DNA of 64,000 nt from an uncultured Clostridium sp. (lineage in GTDB: Bacteria > Bacillota > Clostridia > Clostridiales > Clostridiaceae), in NCBI GenBank assembly GCA_900540255.1, contig UQFE01000015.1, positions 1-64,000 of the forward strand. Direction: 5' to 3'. The notes beneath the pieces were generated by a model. It made no database searches. It was not told the DNA's origin and saw only the letters and a program-made list of their open reading frames with translations. Of the stretch, positions 1-9,213 are shown one piece after another; positions within the stretch are counted from its first letter, which is position 1, and each line of letters begins with the position of its first letter. The translations under genes and the position numbers were made by a program.

Positions 1-235
<235 letters not shown>

Positions 236-264
236 AGTATATCATAAGCTTTATATACTAGCAA
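236..264 (-). promoter_or_regulatory. Sigma-A promoter of rpsB
   Basis: On the minus strand TTGCTA (264-259) and TATACT (241-236) are separated by exactly 17 bp. They lie about 110 bp before the rpsB start codon, so the leader between them is transcribed. Both hexamers match the housekeeping consensus at four or five of six positions. Confidence 0.7.
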
Positions 265-407
265 CATATTTTTTGCATATTTTATCTTTCACGCCATAAA
301 AGAATAAAATTATTGTAAAACTATTATAATTAACTCATGATATAAACTTATAAATAATAATTCATCTTTTTTATTATTGCCTAAAATTTATTTTTTAAAA
401 CAAAAAA

Positions 408-515
408 GGGGCTGTCGCACTAAAACTTTTATACACAATATATTGTTTTAAAAAATAAAAATCAACACAATATTAACACAATATTATTGTAGTATTTATT
501 CTTAATGCAACATCC
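408..515 (+). repeat. Dispersed palindromic repeat, copy R1 (core module only)
   Basis: The element starts GGGGCTGTCGCACTAAAA and ends with the imperfect complement, TTAATGCAACATCC. Inside it carries ACACAATATATTGT and a T/A-rich centre. The same sequence, in either orientation, recurs at 8517-8614, 50625-50692 and 60416-60531. This copy lies just behind the codY stop codon and ahead of the rpsB promoter, so it may also serve as a terminator-like hairpin. No transposase and no clear target duplication is seen. The rest of the 126-525 gap holds only the rpsB promoter and leader. Confidence 0.8.
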
Positions 516-525
516 ACATTTTTAT

Positions 526-1302
526 TTATCTTATCTTTTTTAACTCATCAACTAATTTTTCATTTAAAATTTTAATATGAGTACCTTTCATGCCTAATGA
601 TCTAGATTCAATTACACCAGCACTTTCAAATTTTCTTAAAGCATTAACTATAACACTTCTTGTAATTCCAACCTTATCTGCAATTTTAGAAGCTACTAAT
701 AAACCTTCATTACCATCTAATTCATTAAATATATGGTCAACAGCTTCCAATTCTGAATAAGATAAAGTACCAATTGCTAATTGAACAACAGCTTTCTTTC
801 TAGCATCATCTTCTAATTCATCTTGTTTAGCTCTTAACATTTCCATTCCTACTATAGTAGTGCTATGCTCAGCTAAAACTAAATCATCATCTGTAAATTC
901 TTCTCCAAATCTAGCTAAAAGTAATGTACCCATTCTTTCTCTATTCCCTATTATAGGCACAATTGTAGATATTTTATTAGATATTTCGCAGTTACCCTCA
1001 CCCTTAAAAACACAAATTCCATTGCTTTTTACATTTGCTAAAGTTTCTGTAATTTTTAATAAGCTTTCATTATACCCTTTTGGAAATCTACATTCTTCTA
1101 AAACATATTTTTTCATTATTCCACATTCAAAATCTTTAGAAAATGTATGCCCTAAAACTTTTCCTTTTCTACTAATAATATATACATTACAAGATAATAC
1201 CTCACTTAAAAGTTTGCATATATCATCAAATACTACTGGGTCTGCACCACCTGTTTGTAGAATTTTATTTAATCTTCTTGTTTTATTTAATAATGATGAC
1301 AA
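526..1302 (-). CDS. codY: GTP-sensing global transcriptional repressor CodY
   Basis: CodY senses GTP and branched-chain amino acids and represses stationary-phase, amino-acid and virulence genes. The 258-residue protein has the usual length: an N-terminal GAF-type ligand domain (about 1-155) and a C-terminal winged helix (about 203-245, with [20 protein letters not shown]). The start codon is TTG at 1302-1300, preceded by GGGGGGAGT; no better ATG is available and the protein begins with the conserved [11 protein letters not shown]. topA is upstream and rpsB downstream. A CodY-box-like site lies in its own leader, suggesting autoregulation. Confidence 0.97.
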   Translation of the reverse strand: MSSLLNKTRRLNKILQTGGADPVVFDDICKLLSEVLSCNVYIISRKGKVLGHTFSKDFECGIMKKYVLEECRFPKGYNESLLKITETLANVKSNGICVFKGEGNCEISNKISTIVPIIGNRERMGTLLLARFGEEFTDDDLVLAEHSTTIVGMEMLRAKQDELEDDARKKAVVQLAIGTLSYSELEAVDHIFNELDGNEGLLVASKIADKVGITRSVIVNALRKFESAGVIESRSLGMKGTHIKILNEKLVDELKKIR

Positions 1303-1343
1303 TTAAATACTCCCCCCATCATAATCCTTATCTAATAAATGCT

Positions 1344-1358
1344 AATTTTCTAAATAAT
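1344..1358. promoter_or_regulatory. CodY-box-like operator in the codY leader
   Basis: AATTTTCTAAATAAT matches the known CodY motif AATTTTCWGAAAATT at 12 of 15 positions. It lies about 30 bp downstream of the predicted codY promoter and 42 bp before the TTG start, a position suited to a roadblock type of autoregulation. In such an AT-rich genome chance matches are common, so confidence is moderate. Confidence 0.4.
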
Positions 1359-1387
1359 CAAAATTTTATGATATCTCTATTATTTTT

Positions 1388-1416
1388 ATAGTATCATATT
1401 AATATTTCTTTTACAA
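1388..1416 (-). promoter_or_regulatory. Promoter of codY
   Basis: On the minus strand TTGTAA (1416-1411) and TACTAT (1393-1388) are 17 bp apart, about 85 bp before the codY start codon. This suggests codY can be transcribed apart from topA, whose stop codon is at 1461. Confidence 0.55.
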
Positions 1417-1460
1417 CATTTTTTACATTCTTTCGACAAGTACTTATTGGGGTGATTTCA

Positions 1461-3551
1461 TTATTCTTCTTTTTTATCTTCTTCTAATTGTATTACATTT
1501 CCACATTCAGTATTTGAACATACTGCCTGCTTACCTTTTGTTTTAGAGTACTTAATAGTCATATAGCTTCCACACTTAGAACAAGCTTCTTTAATTGGTT
1601 CATTCCAGCTAACGAAATCACATTCAGGATAATTAGAACATCCAAAAAACTTTTTACCTTTCTTACTTCTTTTAACTAAAATCTTTCCTCCACATTTTGG
1701 ACATGGTACATCCAATTCTTCAACAATCGGCTTAGCATTTTTACATTCTGGATATCCTGGACATGCTAAAAATGTTCCATATCTTCCCTTTTTAATAACC
1801 ATCATTCTTCCACATTTATCACAAGGTACATCACTTACTTTATCTTCAATTACAACTTTAGATATTTCCTTTTCCGCTTTTTCTATAGCTTGTTGTAATG
1901 GTGCAAAGAATTCTCCTACAACAGATTTCCACTCCTCACTACCTTCTTCTATATAATCAAGTTTTCTTTCCATACCTGCTGTAAAATCTACATCTACTAT
2001 TTGTTTAAAATAATCACACATAATGTTATTTACAATAAACCCAAGTTCTGTAGGAATTAAATTTTTCTTTTCTCTAACTACATATTCTCTACTTAACAAT
2101 GTTGATATTGTTGGTACATATGTAGATGGTCTTCCTATTCCCTTTTCTTCTAAAAGTTTAACAAAAGAAGCTTCTGTATATCTAGCTGGTGGTTGTGTGA
2201 AGTGTTGTTTGCCTTCAATTGATGCTGGCTCTAAAACTTCTCCCTCTTCTAATTCTGGTAATAATACATCATTATCTTCTTCTTCTGTTTTATAATCATA
2301 TACTTTCATAAAACCATCAAATTTAATAGTTGATCCTGATGCTTTAAAAGTATAGTTTCCATTAACTATATCAATGCTATTTGTACTTAATTCACAAGAT
2401 GACATTTGACTTGCAATAAATCTCTTCCAAATTAAAGTATATAGCTTATATTGTTCTGGTGTTAAACTTGCTTTTGCAACTTCAGGAGTTATTTCTATAT
2501 GAGAAGGTCTAATTGCTTCATGAGCATCTTGTATATTTTTCTTACCTTTATATACTCTTAATTCTTTTGGTATATATTCTTCTCCATAGCTTTGCTTAAT
2601 AAAATCTATAGCTTTTCCTTGCGCTTCTTCAGAAATTCTAACAGAATCAGTTCTCATATAAGTTATAAGACCTACTGTCCCAAATCCTTTTACATCAACA
2701 CCTTCATAAAGAGCTTGTGCTATAGACATAGTTCTTTTAGTTATAAAATTTAATTTTTTAGATGCTTCTTGTTGAAGTGTACTTGTTGTAAATGGAGGAA
2801 GTGGATTTTTAGCTCTGCTTCCTTTTTTAACTTTTTCAACTCTATAATCATTTTGTGAAAGATCATTTATTATTTTATTAGCTTCTTCTTCATTATTAAT
2901 TTCTATTTTCTTATTGTCATGCTTTGTTAATTTGATAGGAAATTTTTTTCTTCCTTTTTTTAAAACACAATCTACCGTCCAATATTCTTTTGGTTCAAAA
3001 GCCTTAATTTCTTCTTCTTTATCACATATTAACTTTAACGCAGCTGATTGAACTCTACCTGCACTTAATCCCCATTTAACATTTTTCCAAAGAATAGGAC
3101 TTATTTCATATCCAACTAATCTATCTAATACTCTTCTTGCTTGTTGAGCATCAACTAAATTTAAATTAATTTTTCTAGCTTCCTTAATAGATTCTTTTAC
3201 AGCTCCCTTAGTAATTTCATTAAAAACTATTCTGCAAGTTTCATCTTCCGAAATTTTTAGAATATTAGCTAAATGCCAAGATATTGCTTCCCCTTCTCTA
3301 TCGGGGTCTGTTGCAAGATATACTTTATCAGCCTTTTTTGCTGCTTTTTTTAATTTATTAATTAATTCACCTTTTCCTCTTATAGTTATATACTTTGGAG
3401 TAAAATTTTCTTCTATATCAACACCTAATTTACTTTTAGGTAAGTCTCTAACATGACCCATTGATGCCTCAACAGTATAATTTTTCCCTAAGTATTTACT
3501 TATTGTTTTTGCTTTTGCAGGTGATTCTACTATAACAAGATTCTGACCCAT
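1461..3551 (-). CDS. topA: DNA topoisomerase I (type IA)
   Basis: The enzyme relaxes negative supercoils by cutting one strand through a tyrosine ester. The 696-residue chain opens with a TOPRIM domain (VIVESPAKAKTI at about 6-17, catalytic DPDREGE at 82-88). It carries the active tyrosine in GLITYMRTDSV at Y298. It ends with three four-cysteine zinc ribbons (CDKCG, CPKCG and CSKCG, each followed by a C-x(4)-C pair) over the last 120 residues. The length is normal for Firmicute TopA. An AGGAG site precedes the ATG. dprA lies 51 bp upstream and codY downstream, the usual clostridial order. Confidence 0.97.
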   Translation of the reverse strand: MGQNLVIVESPAKAKTISKYLGKNYTVEASMGHVRDLPKSKLGVDIEENFTPKYITIRGKGELINKLKKAAKKADKVYLATDPDREGEAISWHLANILKISEDETCRIVFNEITKGAVKESIKEARKINLNLVDAQQARRVLDRLVGYEISPILWKNVKWGLSAGRVQSAALKLICDKEEEIKAFEPKEYWTVDCVLKKGRKKFPIKLTKHDNKKIEINNEEEANKIINDLSQNDYRVEKVKKGSRAKNPLPPFTTSTLQQEASKKLNFITKRTMSIAQALYEGVDVKGFGTVGLITYMRTDSVRISEEAQGKAIDFIKQSYGEEYIPKELRVYKGKKNIQDAHEAIRPSHIEITPEVAKASLTPEQYKLYTLIWKRFIASQMSSCELSTNSIDIVNGNYTFKASGSTIKFDGFMKVYDYKTEEEDNDVLLPELEEGEVLEPASIEGKQHFTQPPARYTEASFVKLLEEKGIGRPSTYVPTISTLLSREYVVREKKNLIPTELGFIVNNIMCDYFKQIVDVDFTAGMERKLDYIEEGSEEWKSVVGEFFAPLQQAIEKAEKEISKVVIEDKVSDVPCDKCGRMMVIKKGRYGTFLACPGYPECKNAKPIVEELDVPCPKCGGKILVKRSKKGKKFFGCSNYPECDFVSWNEPIKEACSKCGSYMTIKYSKTKGKQAVCSNTECGNVIQLEEDKKEE

Positions 3552-3602
3552 ACCATCAACTCCTATATATTCCTTAGGAGCTTTTACCCCCCTAATCCAT
3601 CT

Positions 3603-4661
3603 CTATCTAATCTTTACATAATAATTGCCTGGTAGGCAAATAATTTCATTTTCATTTTGCATTTCAAATAATAACTCAAATAAAGCTGTTCTGTCAATAT
3701 TTACACTTCCAATTATTTTATCTATATGTATAGGCTCTTTTCCTATCTTTTTTAACAAATCCATTTTTATGTCATTTTTGTTATTATTTTCTCCACCTTT
3801 TTTAATTATATTAAGAAAATCATACAAATCTTGTTTTCCCAAAAATGGATCACAACCATCATATATCAAAGAATTACATCCTGCACTAGTTTCATTAAAT
3901 ATAGAGCCTGGAACTGCTAATATTTTCTTATGTTGTTCTTGTGCATAATCAACTGTAATTAAAGAACCACTTTTCTTTGATGCTTCAACTACTATAACTC
4001 CTTCATTACTTAATCCACTTATTATTCTATTTCTTTGAGGAAAATTATAAGCTAAAGGTTTTGTTCCAGGTAAAAATTCTGAAATAAGCAATCCATTTTT
4101 AGATATTTGTTCATATAACTTCTTATTGAATTTTGGATATACAACATCTATTCCACAGCCTAAAACTCCAATTGTCTTTCCACCTCTACTAAGTATTTGA
4201 CGATGAGCAATTGAATCTATTCCTGCTGCAACTCCACTTACTACTCCATATGATACTTCAAATAACTCATTTGCAATCATCTTAGCAACTTGCTCTCCAT
4301 AAAGAGTATTTTTTCTTGCACCTATAACTGCTATCATTTTTTCATTAACTAAAGATAAATCTCCTTTATAAAATAACATATATGGAGGATTACTTATATT
4401 TTTTAATTTTTCAGGATATAAATTTGATGATAAAGTTACATATTGTATATCATTTTTATATAAAAACTTTTTAAAATCCTCTTCTTTATATATATCCCTA
4501 TGTTTAAATCTTTTTATAAATATTTTATTTATTTCATTTTTATTAATTATATTATCAATATTATTATAAATATTTTCTTCATTATTATACTTTTCTATTA
4601 ATTTTACTTTTTCATAATTACTTATATCCATTAAAATTAACCACAATTCATACTCTTTCAT
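3603..4661 (-). CDS. dprA: DNA processing protein DprA (Smf)
   Basis: DprA binds incoming single-stranded DNA and loads RecA during natural transformation; it is also widespread in species not known to be competent. The 352-residue protein has the Rossmann-like core (VIGARKNTLYGEQVA, SGVAAGIDSIAHR, GCGIDVVYPK, FPQRNRIISGLS, all between about 120 and 240). A short winged-helix-like C-terminus follows. Its start lies 15 bp behind the comM stop codon, so the two are probably one transcript. The Shine-Dalgarno is weak (AAGGTTGG). Confidence 0.93.
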   Translation of the reverse strand: MKEYELWLILMDISNYEKVKLIEKYNNEENIYNNIDNIINKNEINKIFIKRFKHRDIYKEEDFKKFLYKNDIQYVTLSSNLYPEKLKNISNPPYMLFYKGDLSLVNEKMIAVIGARKNTLYGEQVAKMIANELFEVSYGVVSGVAAGIDSIAHRQILSRGGKTIGVLGCGIDVVYPKFNKKLYEQISKNGLLISEFLPGTKPLAYNFPQRNRIISGLSNEGVIVVEASKKSGSLITVDYAQEQHKKILAVPGSIFNETSAGCNSLIYDGCDPFLGKQDLYDFLNIIKKGGENNNKNDIKMDLLKKIGKEPIHIDKIIGSVNIDRTALFELLFEMQNENEIICLPGNYYVKIR

Positions 4662-4676
4662 TTTTCAACACCAACC

Positions 4677-6200
4677 TTAAATAATTTCTCCAAATACATT
4701 TTTTCTAAAGCCTATTGATTCAATTATATGATAATCCATTATTTCATCACAGCATTCTAAATCAGCTATTGTTCGTGCAACCTTTATTATTTTTGTATAT
4801 CCTCTAAGAGTAATATCATAATTTTTATAATAACTTTCTAACACTTTTTTAGCTCCTTTACTTAACTTAAATAATCTTAAAACATCTTTACCAACAACTT
4901 CTGAATTATATCTATAATTTGTGTTTTTAAAGCGTTCCTTTTGTATTTCTATTGCAACTATTACTCTATGTCGCATATTATCAGAATTTATTTCATCTTT
5001 TCCTATACAAATTTCTGCTGTTTTTATTCTTGGAACAAAATTTAAAATATCAATTCTATCAAGTAATGATCTTGACATTCTATTTATATATCTCCTTTTT
5101 TCTAACTCTGTACAAGTACATACAGATGTAGAATCATAATCTAACATTTTTCCGCAAGGACATGGATTAAAAGTTCCTACAAGTATAAAGTTGCTTGGCA
5201 ATGTATAACTATCTTTTAATCTTGATATATTTATTATTCTATCTTCAAGTGGCTGTCTTAATAACTCTAGTACTTCCTTTTTAAATTCCAAAATTTCGTC
5301 TAAAAATAGTACTCCATTATGTGCTAAAGTTATTTCACCTGCTTTAATATCTTTTCCTCCTCCAATTAAAGCAGTTTTCGTTATTGTATGATGTGGTGAT
5401 CTAAAAGGCCTTGATATATCATACCCATCATTCCACATACCTGATACACTATAAATTTTTGCAACTTCCATTTGCTCTTCTAATGTCATAGGTGGTAATA
5501 TTGAAGGTAATGCCTTTGCAAGCATTGTTTTCCCACAACCTGGTGAACCAAATAACATAATATTATGTCTTCCTGCTGCTACAATTTCCATTGCATGCTT
5601 GGATGTATATTGCCCCATTATGTCTTCATATTTATTGTTATATATTACTTTCTTTTTCTTTTGAGATTCACCTTTATAAGGGAGCAAATCATTATTTTCT
5701 AAAAATGAAATAACCTGATTTAATGTTTTAAATGGATAAAAATTTCCTAATATAAAATTTCTCATTTCCCTTAAGTTTTCTAATGGAAATATAAAATTTT
5801 GCTTCTTGCTTATATCTCCTTCAAATATAATAGGAATAGCACCTTTAACACCCTTTAATTCTCCATTTAATGAAAGTTCTCCAAAAATTATATAGTCATT
5901 TAATGATTTTTCTTCAATTTGTCCTGATGCCATTAAAATTCCTAATGCTATTGGCAAGTCTAGTAAACTCCCTATCTTCTTTACATCTGCTGGTGCTAAA
6001 TTTATAGTAATCCTTCCTAAAGGAAATTCATACCCACTATTTATAATTGCCATCCTTACTCTCTCTTTTGATTCTTTAATTGATGTATCTGGTAATCCAA
6101 CTATATTAAATATTGGAATTCCTCTTGTAATATCTACTTCTACATTAATTAATACCCCATCTAATCCCCTATGAGTTGCACTTATTATTTGTATAGCCAT
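4677..6200 (-). CDS. comM: ComM/YifB-family Mg-chelatase-like AAA ATPase
   Basis: Members of this family are hexameric AAA+ motors; ComM of Gram-negative species drives branch migration during transformation. The 507 residues show an N-terminal Lon-protease-like domain (about 20-165), Walker A GSPGCGKT at 218-225, Walker B in GVLFLDEILEF near 300, and a C-terminal Mg_chelatase_C region (about 400-500). The CPCG and C-x-C cysteines near 345-365 are also typical. It sits directly before dprA, which fits a DNA-uptake or recombination role, though function in clostridia is inferred. Confidence 0.92.
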   Translation of the reverse strand: MAIQIISATHRGLDGVLINVEVDITRGIPIFNIVGLPDTSIKESKERVRMAIINSGYEFPLGRITINLAPADVKKIGSLLDLPIALGILMASGQIEEKSLNDYIIFGELSLNGELKGVKGAIPIIFEGDISKKQNFIFPLENLREMRNFILGNFYPFKTLNQVISFLENNDLLPYKGESQKKKKVIYNNKYEDIMGQYTSKHAMEIVAAGRHNIMLFGSPGCGKTMLAKALPSILPPMTLEEQMEVAKIYSVSGMWNDGYDISRPFRSPHHTITKTALIGGGKDIKAGEITLAHNGVLFLDEILEFKKEVLELLRQPLEDRIINISRLKDSYTLPSNFILVGTFNPCPCGKMLDYDSTSVCTCTELEKRRYINRMSRSLLDRIDILNFVPRIKTAEICIGKDEINSDNMRHRVIVAIEIQKERFKNTNYRYNSEVVGKDVLRLFKLSKGAKKVLESYYKNYDITLRGYTKIIKVARTIADLECCDEIMDYHIIESIGFRKNVFGEII

Positions 6201-6327
6201 ATTCTAAAATCACAATCCCTTCATATTTCAATACTATTTCTTCATTATTGACATTGTTTTACTTCTTTAACCTTATTTTGAATAAAAATACATTCTTAGT
6301 CTATGATTAAAATAAGAGGTGATTAAA

Positions 6328-6699
6328 ATGCATAGTTATAATAAGGACATTGGTAGCTTTGGTGAAGCTTTAGCTAGAGATTATCTAATCTCTAAAGGTT
6401 ATAAAATTTTAAATATGAATTTTAGAAATAAATTTGGTGAAATAGATATTATATGTAAAAAGAATAATTTATTAATTTTTTGTGAAATAAAAAGCAGGTA
6501 TTCAAATTCATTTGGTTCCCCAATAGAATCTATTACCTGCTATAAACAAAAACAAATAATTAAATTATCTGAATTATATTTAATTTCTAAGAAATATTAT
6601 AACTTTAATGTTAGATATGACATAATAGAAGTAATATTTAATACTATAACATCTTCTCATATTATAAATCATGTACAAGATGCATTTAGAGCATATTAG
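6328..6699 (+). CDS. YraN family (UPF0102) nuclease-like protein
   Basis: This is a small protein of 123 residues with the restriction-endonuclease-like core of the UPF0102 family: GSFGEALARDYL near the start, then GEIDIICKK and FCEIKSR, giving the D-x(n)-E-x-K catalytic pattern. The family's function is not established. I chose the ATG at 6328 because AGAGGTG (6315-6321) sits at good distance; the in-frame GTG at 6319 lies inside that Shine-Dalgarno. It is the only plus-strand gene between codY and tmcAL and overlaps the end of rnhB by four bases. It converges on rnhB and diverges from comM. Confidence 0.88.
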   Translation: MHSYNKDIGSFGEALARDYLISKGYKILNMNFRNKFGEIDIICKKNNLLIFCEIKSRYSNSFGSPIESITCYKQKQIIKLSELYLISKKYYNFNVRYDIIEVIFNTITSSHIINHVQDAFRAY

Positions 6700-7514
6700 T
6701 ATGATAATATATTGTTTAAAAATGACATTCTATGAATTTCTGTAGGACCATATTCTTTAAGTCCTGCTATATGCTTAGATGTACCATAACCTGCATTTTC
6801 CTCAAAAGCATAATGTGGATATTTTTTAGAATACTCCTTCATCAAACTATCTCTATATACTTTTGCAACAATTGATGCAGCTGCTATACAAGCTGATTTT
6901 GTATCACCTTTAATTACAGCTTTATTTGGTATTTGTATTCCCTTTACTGTATATCCATCAGATAAAACTAAATCAGGCTTTACTTTTAAACTATTACATG
7001 CTTCAAGGAACACTTCATTATTGCAAACTCCAATTCCTCTTGTATCAATTTCCTTTGAATCTCTAGAAGCAATATAATATGCAACTGCTTTTTCTTTTAT
7101 TATTTCTGCTAATTCTTCTCTTTTCTTCTCGTTTATTTTTTTTGAATCATTAATCCATAATATTAACTCATCATCAAGAACATTTAAATCTAATACTACT
7201 GCACATGAAACAATAGGTCCTGCTAAAGGTCCTCTTCCAACTTCATCTACACCTGCTACAACTTGAAAATCTCCAAAAGATTTATCAAAATTATACATTT
7301 CTCTTACTCTTTTGATTTCACTTTCAATCTTATCTTTAGCTCTTTGAAGTTTATTGCCTAAACTATTTATATTTTTACGCTTATCAGCTTTTAATATATC
7401 TATAATTTTTATTAAATCTTCAGAATTATGTACTTCATTTACATCTATTTTATCTACTTTTTCTTTAACAGCTTTATAACCTAAGCTACTAATATCTGTA
7501 GTTAACATATCCAT
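6696..7514 (-). CDS. rnhB: Ribonuclease HII
   Basis: RNase HII cuts RNA in RNA-DNA hybrids and excises misincorporated ribonucleotides. The 272-residue protein has an N-terminal extension of about 80 residues, common in Firmicutes, followed by the catalytic core. AGVDEVGRGPLAGP contains the first two acidic residues, D90 and E91; LSDGY and the AAASIVAKVYRD block follow. The ATG overlaps the rbgA stop codon in TAATG, so translation is probably coupled. Its 3' end overlaps yraN on the other strand. Confidence 0.96.
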   Translation of the reverse strand: MDMLTTDISSLGYKAVKEKVDKIDVNEVHNSEDLIKIIDILKADKRKNINSLGNKLQRAKDKIESEIKRVREMYNFDKSFGDFQVVAGVDEVGRGPLAGPIVSCAVVLDLNVLDDELILWINDSKKINEKKREELAEIIKEKAVAYYIASRDSKEIDTRGIGVCNNEVFLEACNSLKVKPDLVLSDGYTVKGIQIPNKAVIKGDTKSACIAAASIVAKVYRDSLMKEYSKKYPHYAFEENAGYGTSKHIAGLKEYGPTEIHRMSFLNNILSY

Positions 7515-8467
7515 TATCTTCTTTCCTTTTTCTTTTCATTTCTCTTTTCTTTTCTTATTCTACGCTTTCTTTCTTTTTCAGTTTCTTCTTTCTTTTCAAC
7601 TTCAACTTCTTCGAAAACATCATCTGGACGCTCTAGAGAAATATTCCCTAATTTGCCTCCTCTAAATTCATCTATAAGCATAACAGCAATTCTATTATAA
7701 TTAATTTCATTACGTGCCATTATACATCCTCTTTTTCTGGCAATAGCATCAAGATTATCTAATGGATTTTCATGTATTTCAGTAATTCCAAATCTTTCTA
7801 TAAGTCTTTGTGGATAATACTCTTGAAGTCTTTCAACTAGCTTATATGCTAATTCTTCTATATCCATGATTTCATCTTTAATAGCTCCTGTAAATGCTAA
7901 ATTTAAAGCTGTTCTTTCATCTTCAAATTTAGGCCATAATACACCTGGTGTATCTAACATTTCCATATCTAAAGAAGTCTTTATCCATTGTTTACTCTTT
8001 GTAACCCCAGCTCTATCTCCAGTTTTAGCAATATTATTTCTTGCCATTTTATTTATAAATGTAGATTTACCGCAGTTTGGAATGCCAACCACCATTACTC
8101 TCATCATAAATTTAACTAAACCTTTAGCTTTAGCTCTCTCATGTTTTTCCTTTAATAAGTCTAAAAGTGCTGGCTTTATTTGTTGTAGACCTTGCCCTCT
8201 TAAACAATTAACTTCTAAAACTCTTACATTTTCATTAGATAATTCTTTTACCCATGCTTTAGTTACACTTGATTCTGATAAATCACTTTTATTTAATAAA
8301 ATTACTCTTGGCTTTCCTGCACAAATTTTATCTATGTCTGGATTTGCTGAACTTCTAGGAATTCTGGCATCTCTTATTTCTATAACAGCATCAACAAGCT
8401 TTAAATTTTCGACTATTTCCCTCTTTGTCTTTTTCATATGCCCAGGGAACCAATTAATTGTAGCCAT
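7514..8467 (-). CDS. rbgA: Ribosome biogenesis GTPase RbgA (YlqF)
   Basis: RbgA completes assembly of the 50S subunit. The 317 residues show the circularly permuted GTPase order: NKSD (G4) at 59-62 comes before GIPNCGKST (G1) at 128-136 and DTPGVLWP (G3) near 172. The NWFPGHMKK start is diagnostic of the family. The C-terminus is extremely rich in K, R and E (last 40 residues), typical of an RNA-binding tail. It precedes rnhB with a one-base overlap and follows rplS as in Bacillus, but repeat R2 separates it from rplS. Confidence 0.96.
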   Translation of the reverse strand: MATINWFPGHMKKTKREIVENLKLVDAVIEIRDARIPRSSANPDIDKICAGKPRVILLNKSDLSESSVTKAWVKELSNENVRVLEVNCLRGQGLQQIKPALLDLLKEKHERAKAKGLVKFMMRVMVVGIPNCGKSTFINKMARNNIAKTGDRAGVTKSKQWIKTSLDMEMLDTPGVLWPKFEDERTALNLAFTGAIKDEIMDIEELAYKLVERLQEYYPQRLIERFGITEIHENPLDNLDAIARKRGCIMARNEINYNRIAVMLIDEFRGGKLGNISLERPDDVFEEVEVEKKEETEKERKRRIRKEKRNEKKKERR

Positions 8468-8488
8468 AATTCAAACCTCCAAATCTAT

Positions 8489-8684
8489 TTTTAGTTTGTA
8501 GTTTTTAGTTATGGATGGGGATGCCCCATTAAGAATAAATACTACAATATATTGTGTTGATTTTTATTTTTTAAAACAATATATTGTGTATAAAATTTTT
8601 AGTGCGACAGACCCTTAAATATTTTCTAAAATTCAGCCTAAGCTGAATTTTTTCATTAACTACTAACTCCTAACTACTAACTAT
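8489..8684. repeat. Nested palindromic repeat, copy R2 (arms plus core)
   Basis: Outer arms of degenerate heptads (TAGTTTGTAGTTTTTAGTTA at 8492-8511 and its approximate complement, TAACTACTAACTCCTAACT, from 8657) enclose two modules. The first is the reversed core at 8517-8614, ending AGTGCGACAGACCC. The second is the short palindrome ATTCAGCCTAAGCTGAAT near 8631-8648. The element fills most of the rplS-rbgA gap and lies beyond the rplS terminator. The core is shared with R1, R3 and R4. Confidence 0.75.
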
Positions 8685-8702
8685 TCAATAATTGTTGTAA
8701 AC

Positions 8703-8729
8703 AAAAAGAGACTTAATACTAAGTCTCTT
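8703..8729 (-). terminator. Rho-independent terminator of rplS
   Basis: AAGAGACTTA (706-715 of 8700s) pairs perfectly with TAAGTCTCTT (720-729) around an ATAC loop. On the minus strand it is followed by a T run. It lies 20 bp past the rplS stop codon. Confidence 0.85.
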
Positions 8730-8749
8730 CATATCTTTATTAACTTAAA

Positions 8750-9100
8750 TTATTTAGTTAATAATTCTTTAACTTTAGCAGCCTTACCTACTCTATCTCT
8801 TAAGTAGAATAACTTAGCTCTTCTAACTTTACCTCTTCTAGTTACTTCCATCTTTTCGATGATTGGTGAGTTAACTGGGAAAGTTCTTTCAACTCCAACT
8901 CCATAAGCAAGTCTTCTAACAGTGAAAGTTTCTCTTAAACCACCATTTTGTCTCTTAATAACAGTACCTTCGAACATTTGGATTCTTTCTCTGTTACCTT
9001 CTTTAACTTTAACGTGTAATTTAACAGTATCTCCAACGTGGAATTCTGGTAAATCATTTCTCATTTGTTCTGCTTCTATAGCTCTTAATATTTCGTTCAT
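8750..9100 (-). CDS. rplS: 50S ribosomal protein L19
   Basis: L19 lies at the 30S-50S interface. The 116-residue protein has the normal length and family signatures: [24 protein letters not shown] near the N-terminus, [12 protein letters not shown], and the basic end with [29 protein letters not shown] site precedes the ATG. It has its own promoter overlapping the end of trmD and a leader that may be autoregulatory, and ends in a strong terminator. It may therefore be read both with trmD and alone. Confidence 0.97.
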   Translation of the reverse strand: MNEILRAIEAEQMRNDLPEFHVGDTVKLHVKVKEGNRERIQMFEGTVIKRQNGGLRETFTVRRLAYGVGVERTFPVNSPIIEKMEVTRRGKVRRAKLFYLRDRVGKAAKVKELLTK

Positions 9101-9180
9101 TGTGCATTCCCTCCTAAACTGATAATTGACGCTCTTAACAAAATTTTTGACAGCGGAACGCCCGTACTAACACAAAAGTT
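9101..9180 (-). promoter_or_regulatory. Possible L19-type ribosomal leader upstream of rplS
   Basis: The 80-base leader contains the GC-rich block ACGGGCGTTCCGCTGTC within otherwise AT-rich sequence, followed by GAGCGTCAATTATCAG just before the Shine-Dalgarno. An L19 leader family is known upstream of rplS in low-GC Gram-positives. The position and conserved look fit, but I have not matched it base by base. Confidence 0.4.
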
Positions 9181-9209
9181 ATTTTAACATAACTATTTTT
9201 ATATTTCAA
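9181..9209 (-). promoter_or_regulatory. Promoter of rplS
   Basis: On the minus strand TTGAAA (9209-9204) and TAAAAT (9186-9181) are 17 bp apart, with TG one base before the -10. The -35 begins five bases after the trmD stop codon, giving rplS independent transcription. Confidence 0.65.
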
Positions 9210-9213
9210 GAAA

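Noticed and set aside
408..515. Insertion sequence end or intact mobile element
   Set aside because: No transposase frame is near any copy and no clear target duplication was found; kept as a repeat.
7866..8501. Plus-strand frame of 211 codons opposite rbgA
   Set aside because: Shadow of rbgA; composition is typical of an antisense frame and its start has no Shine-Dalgarno.
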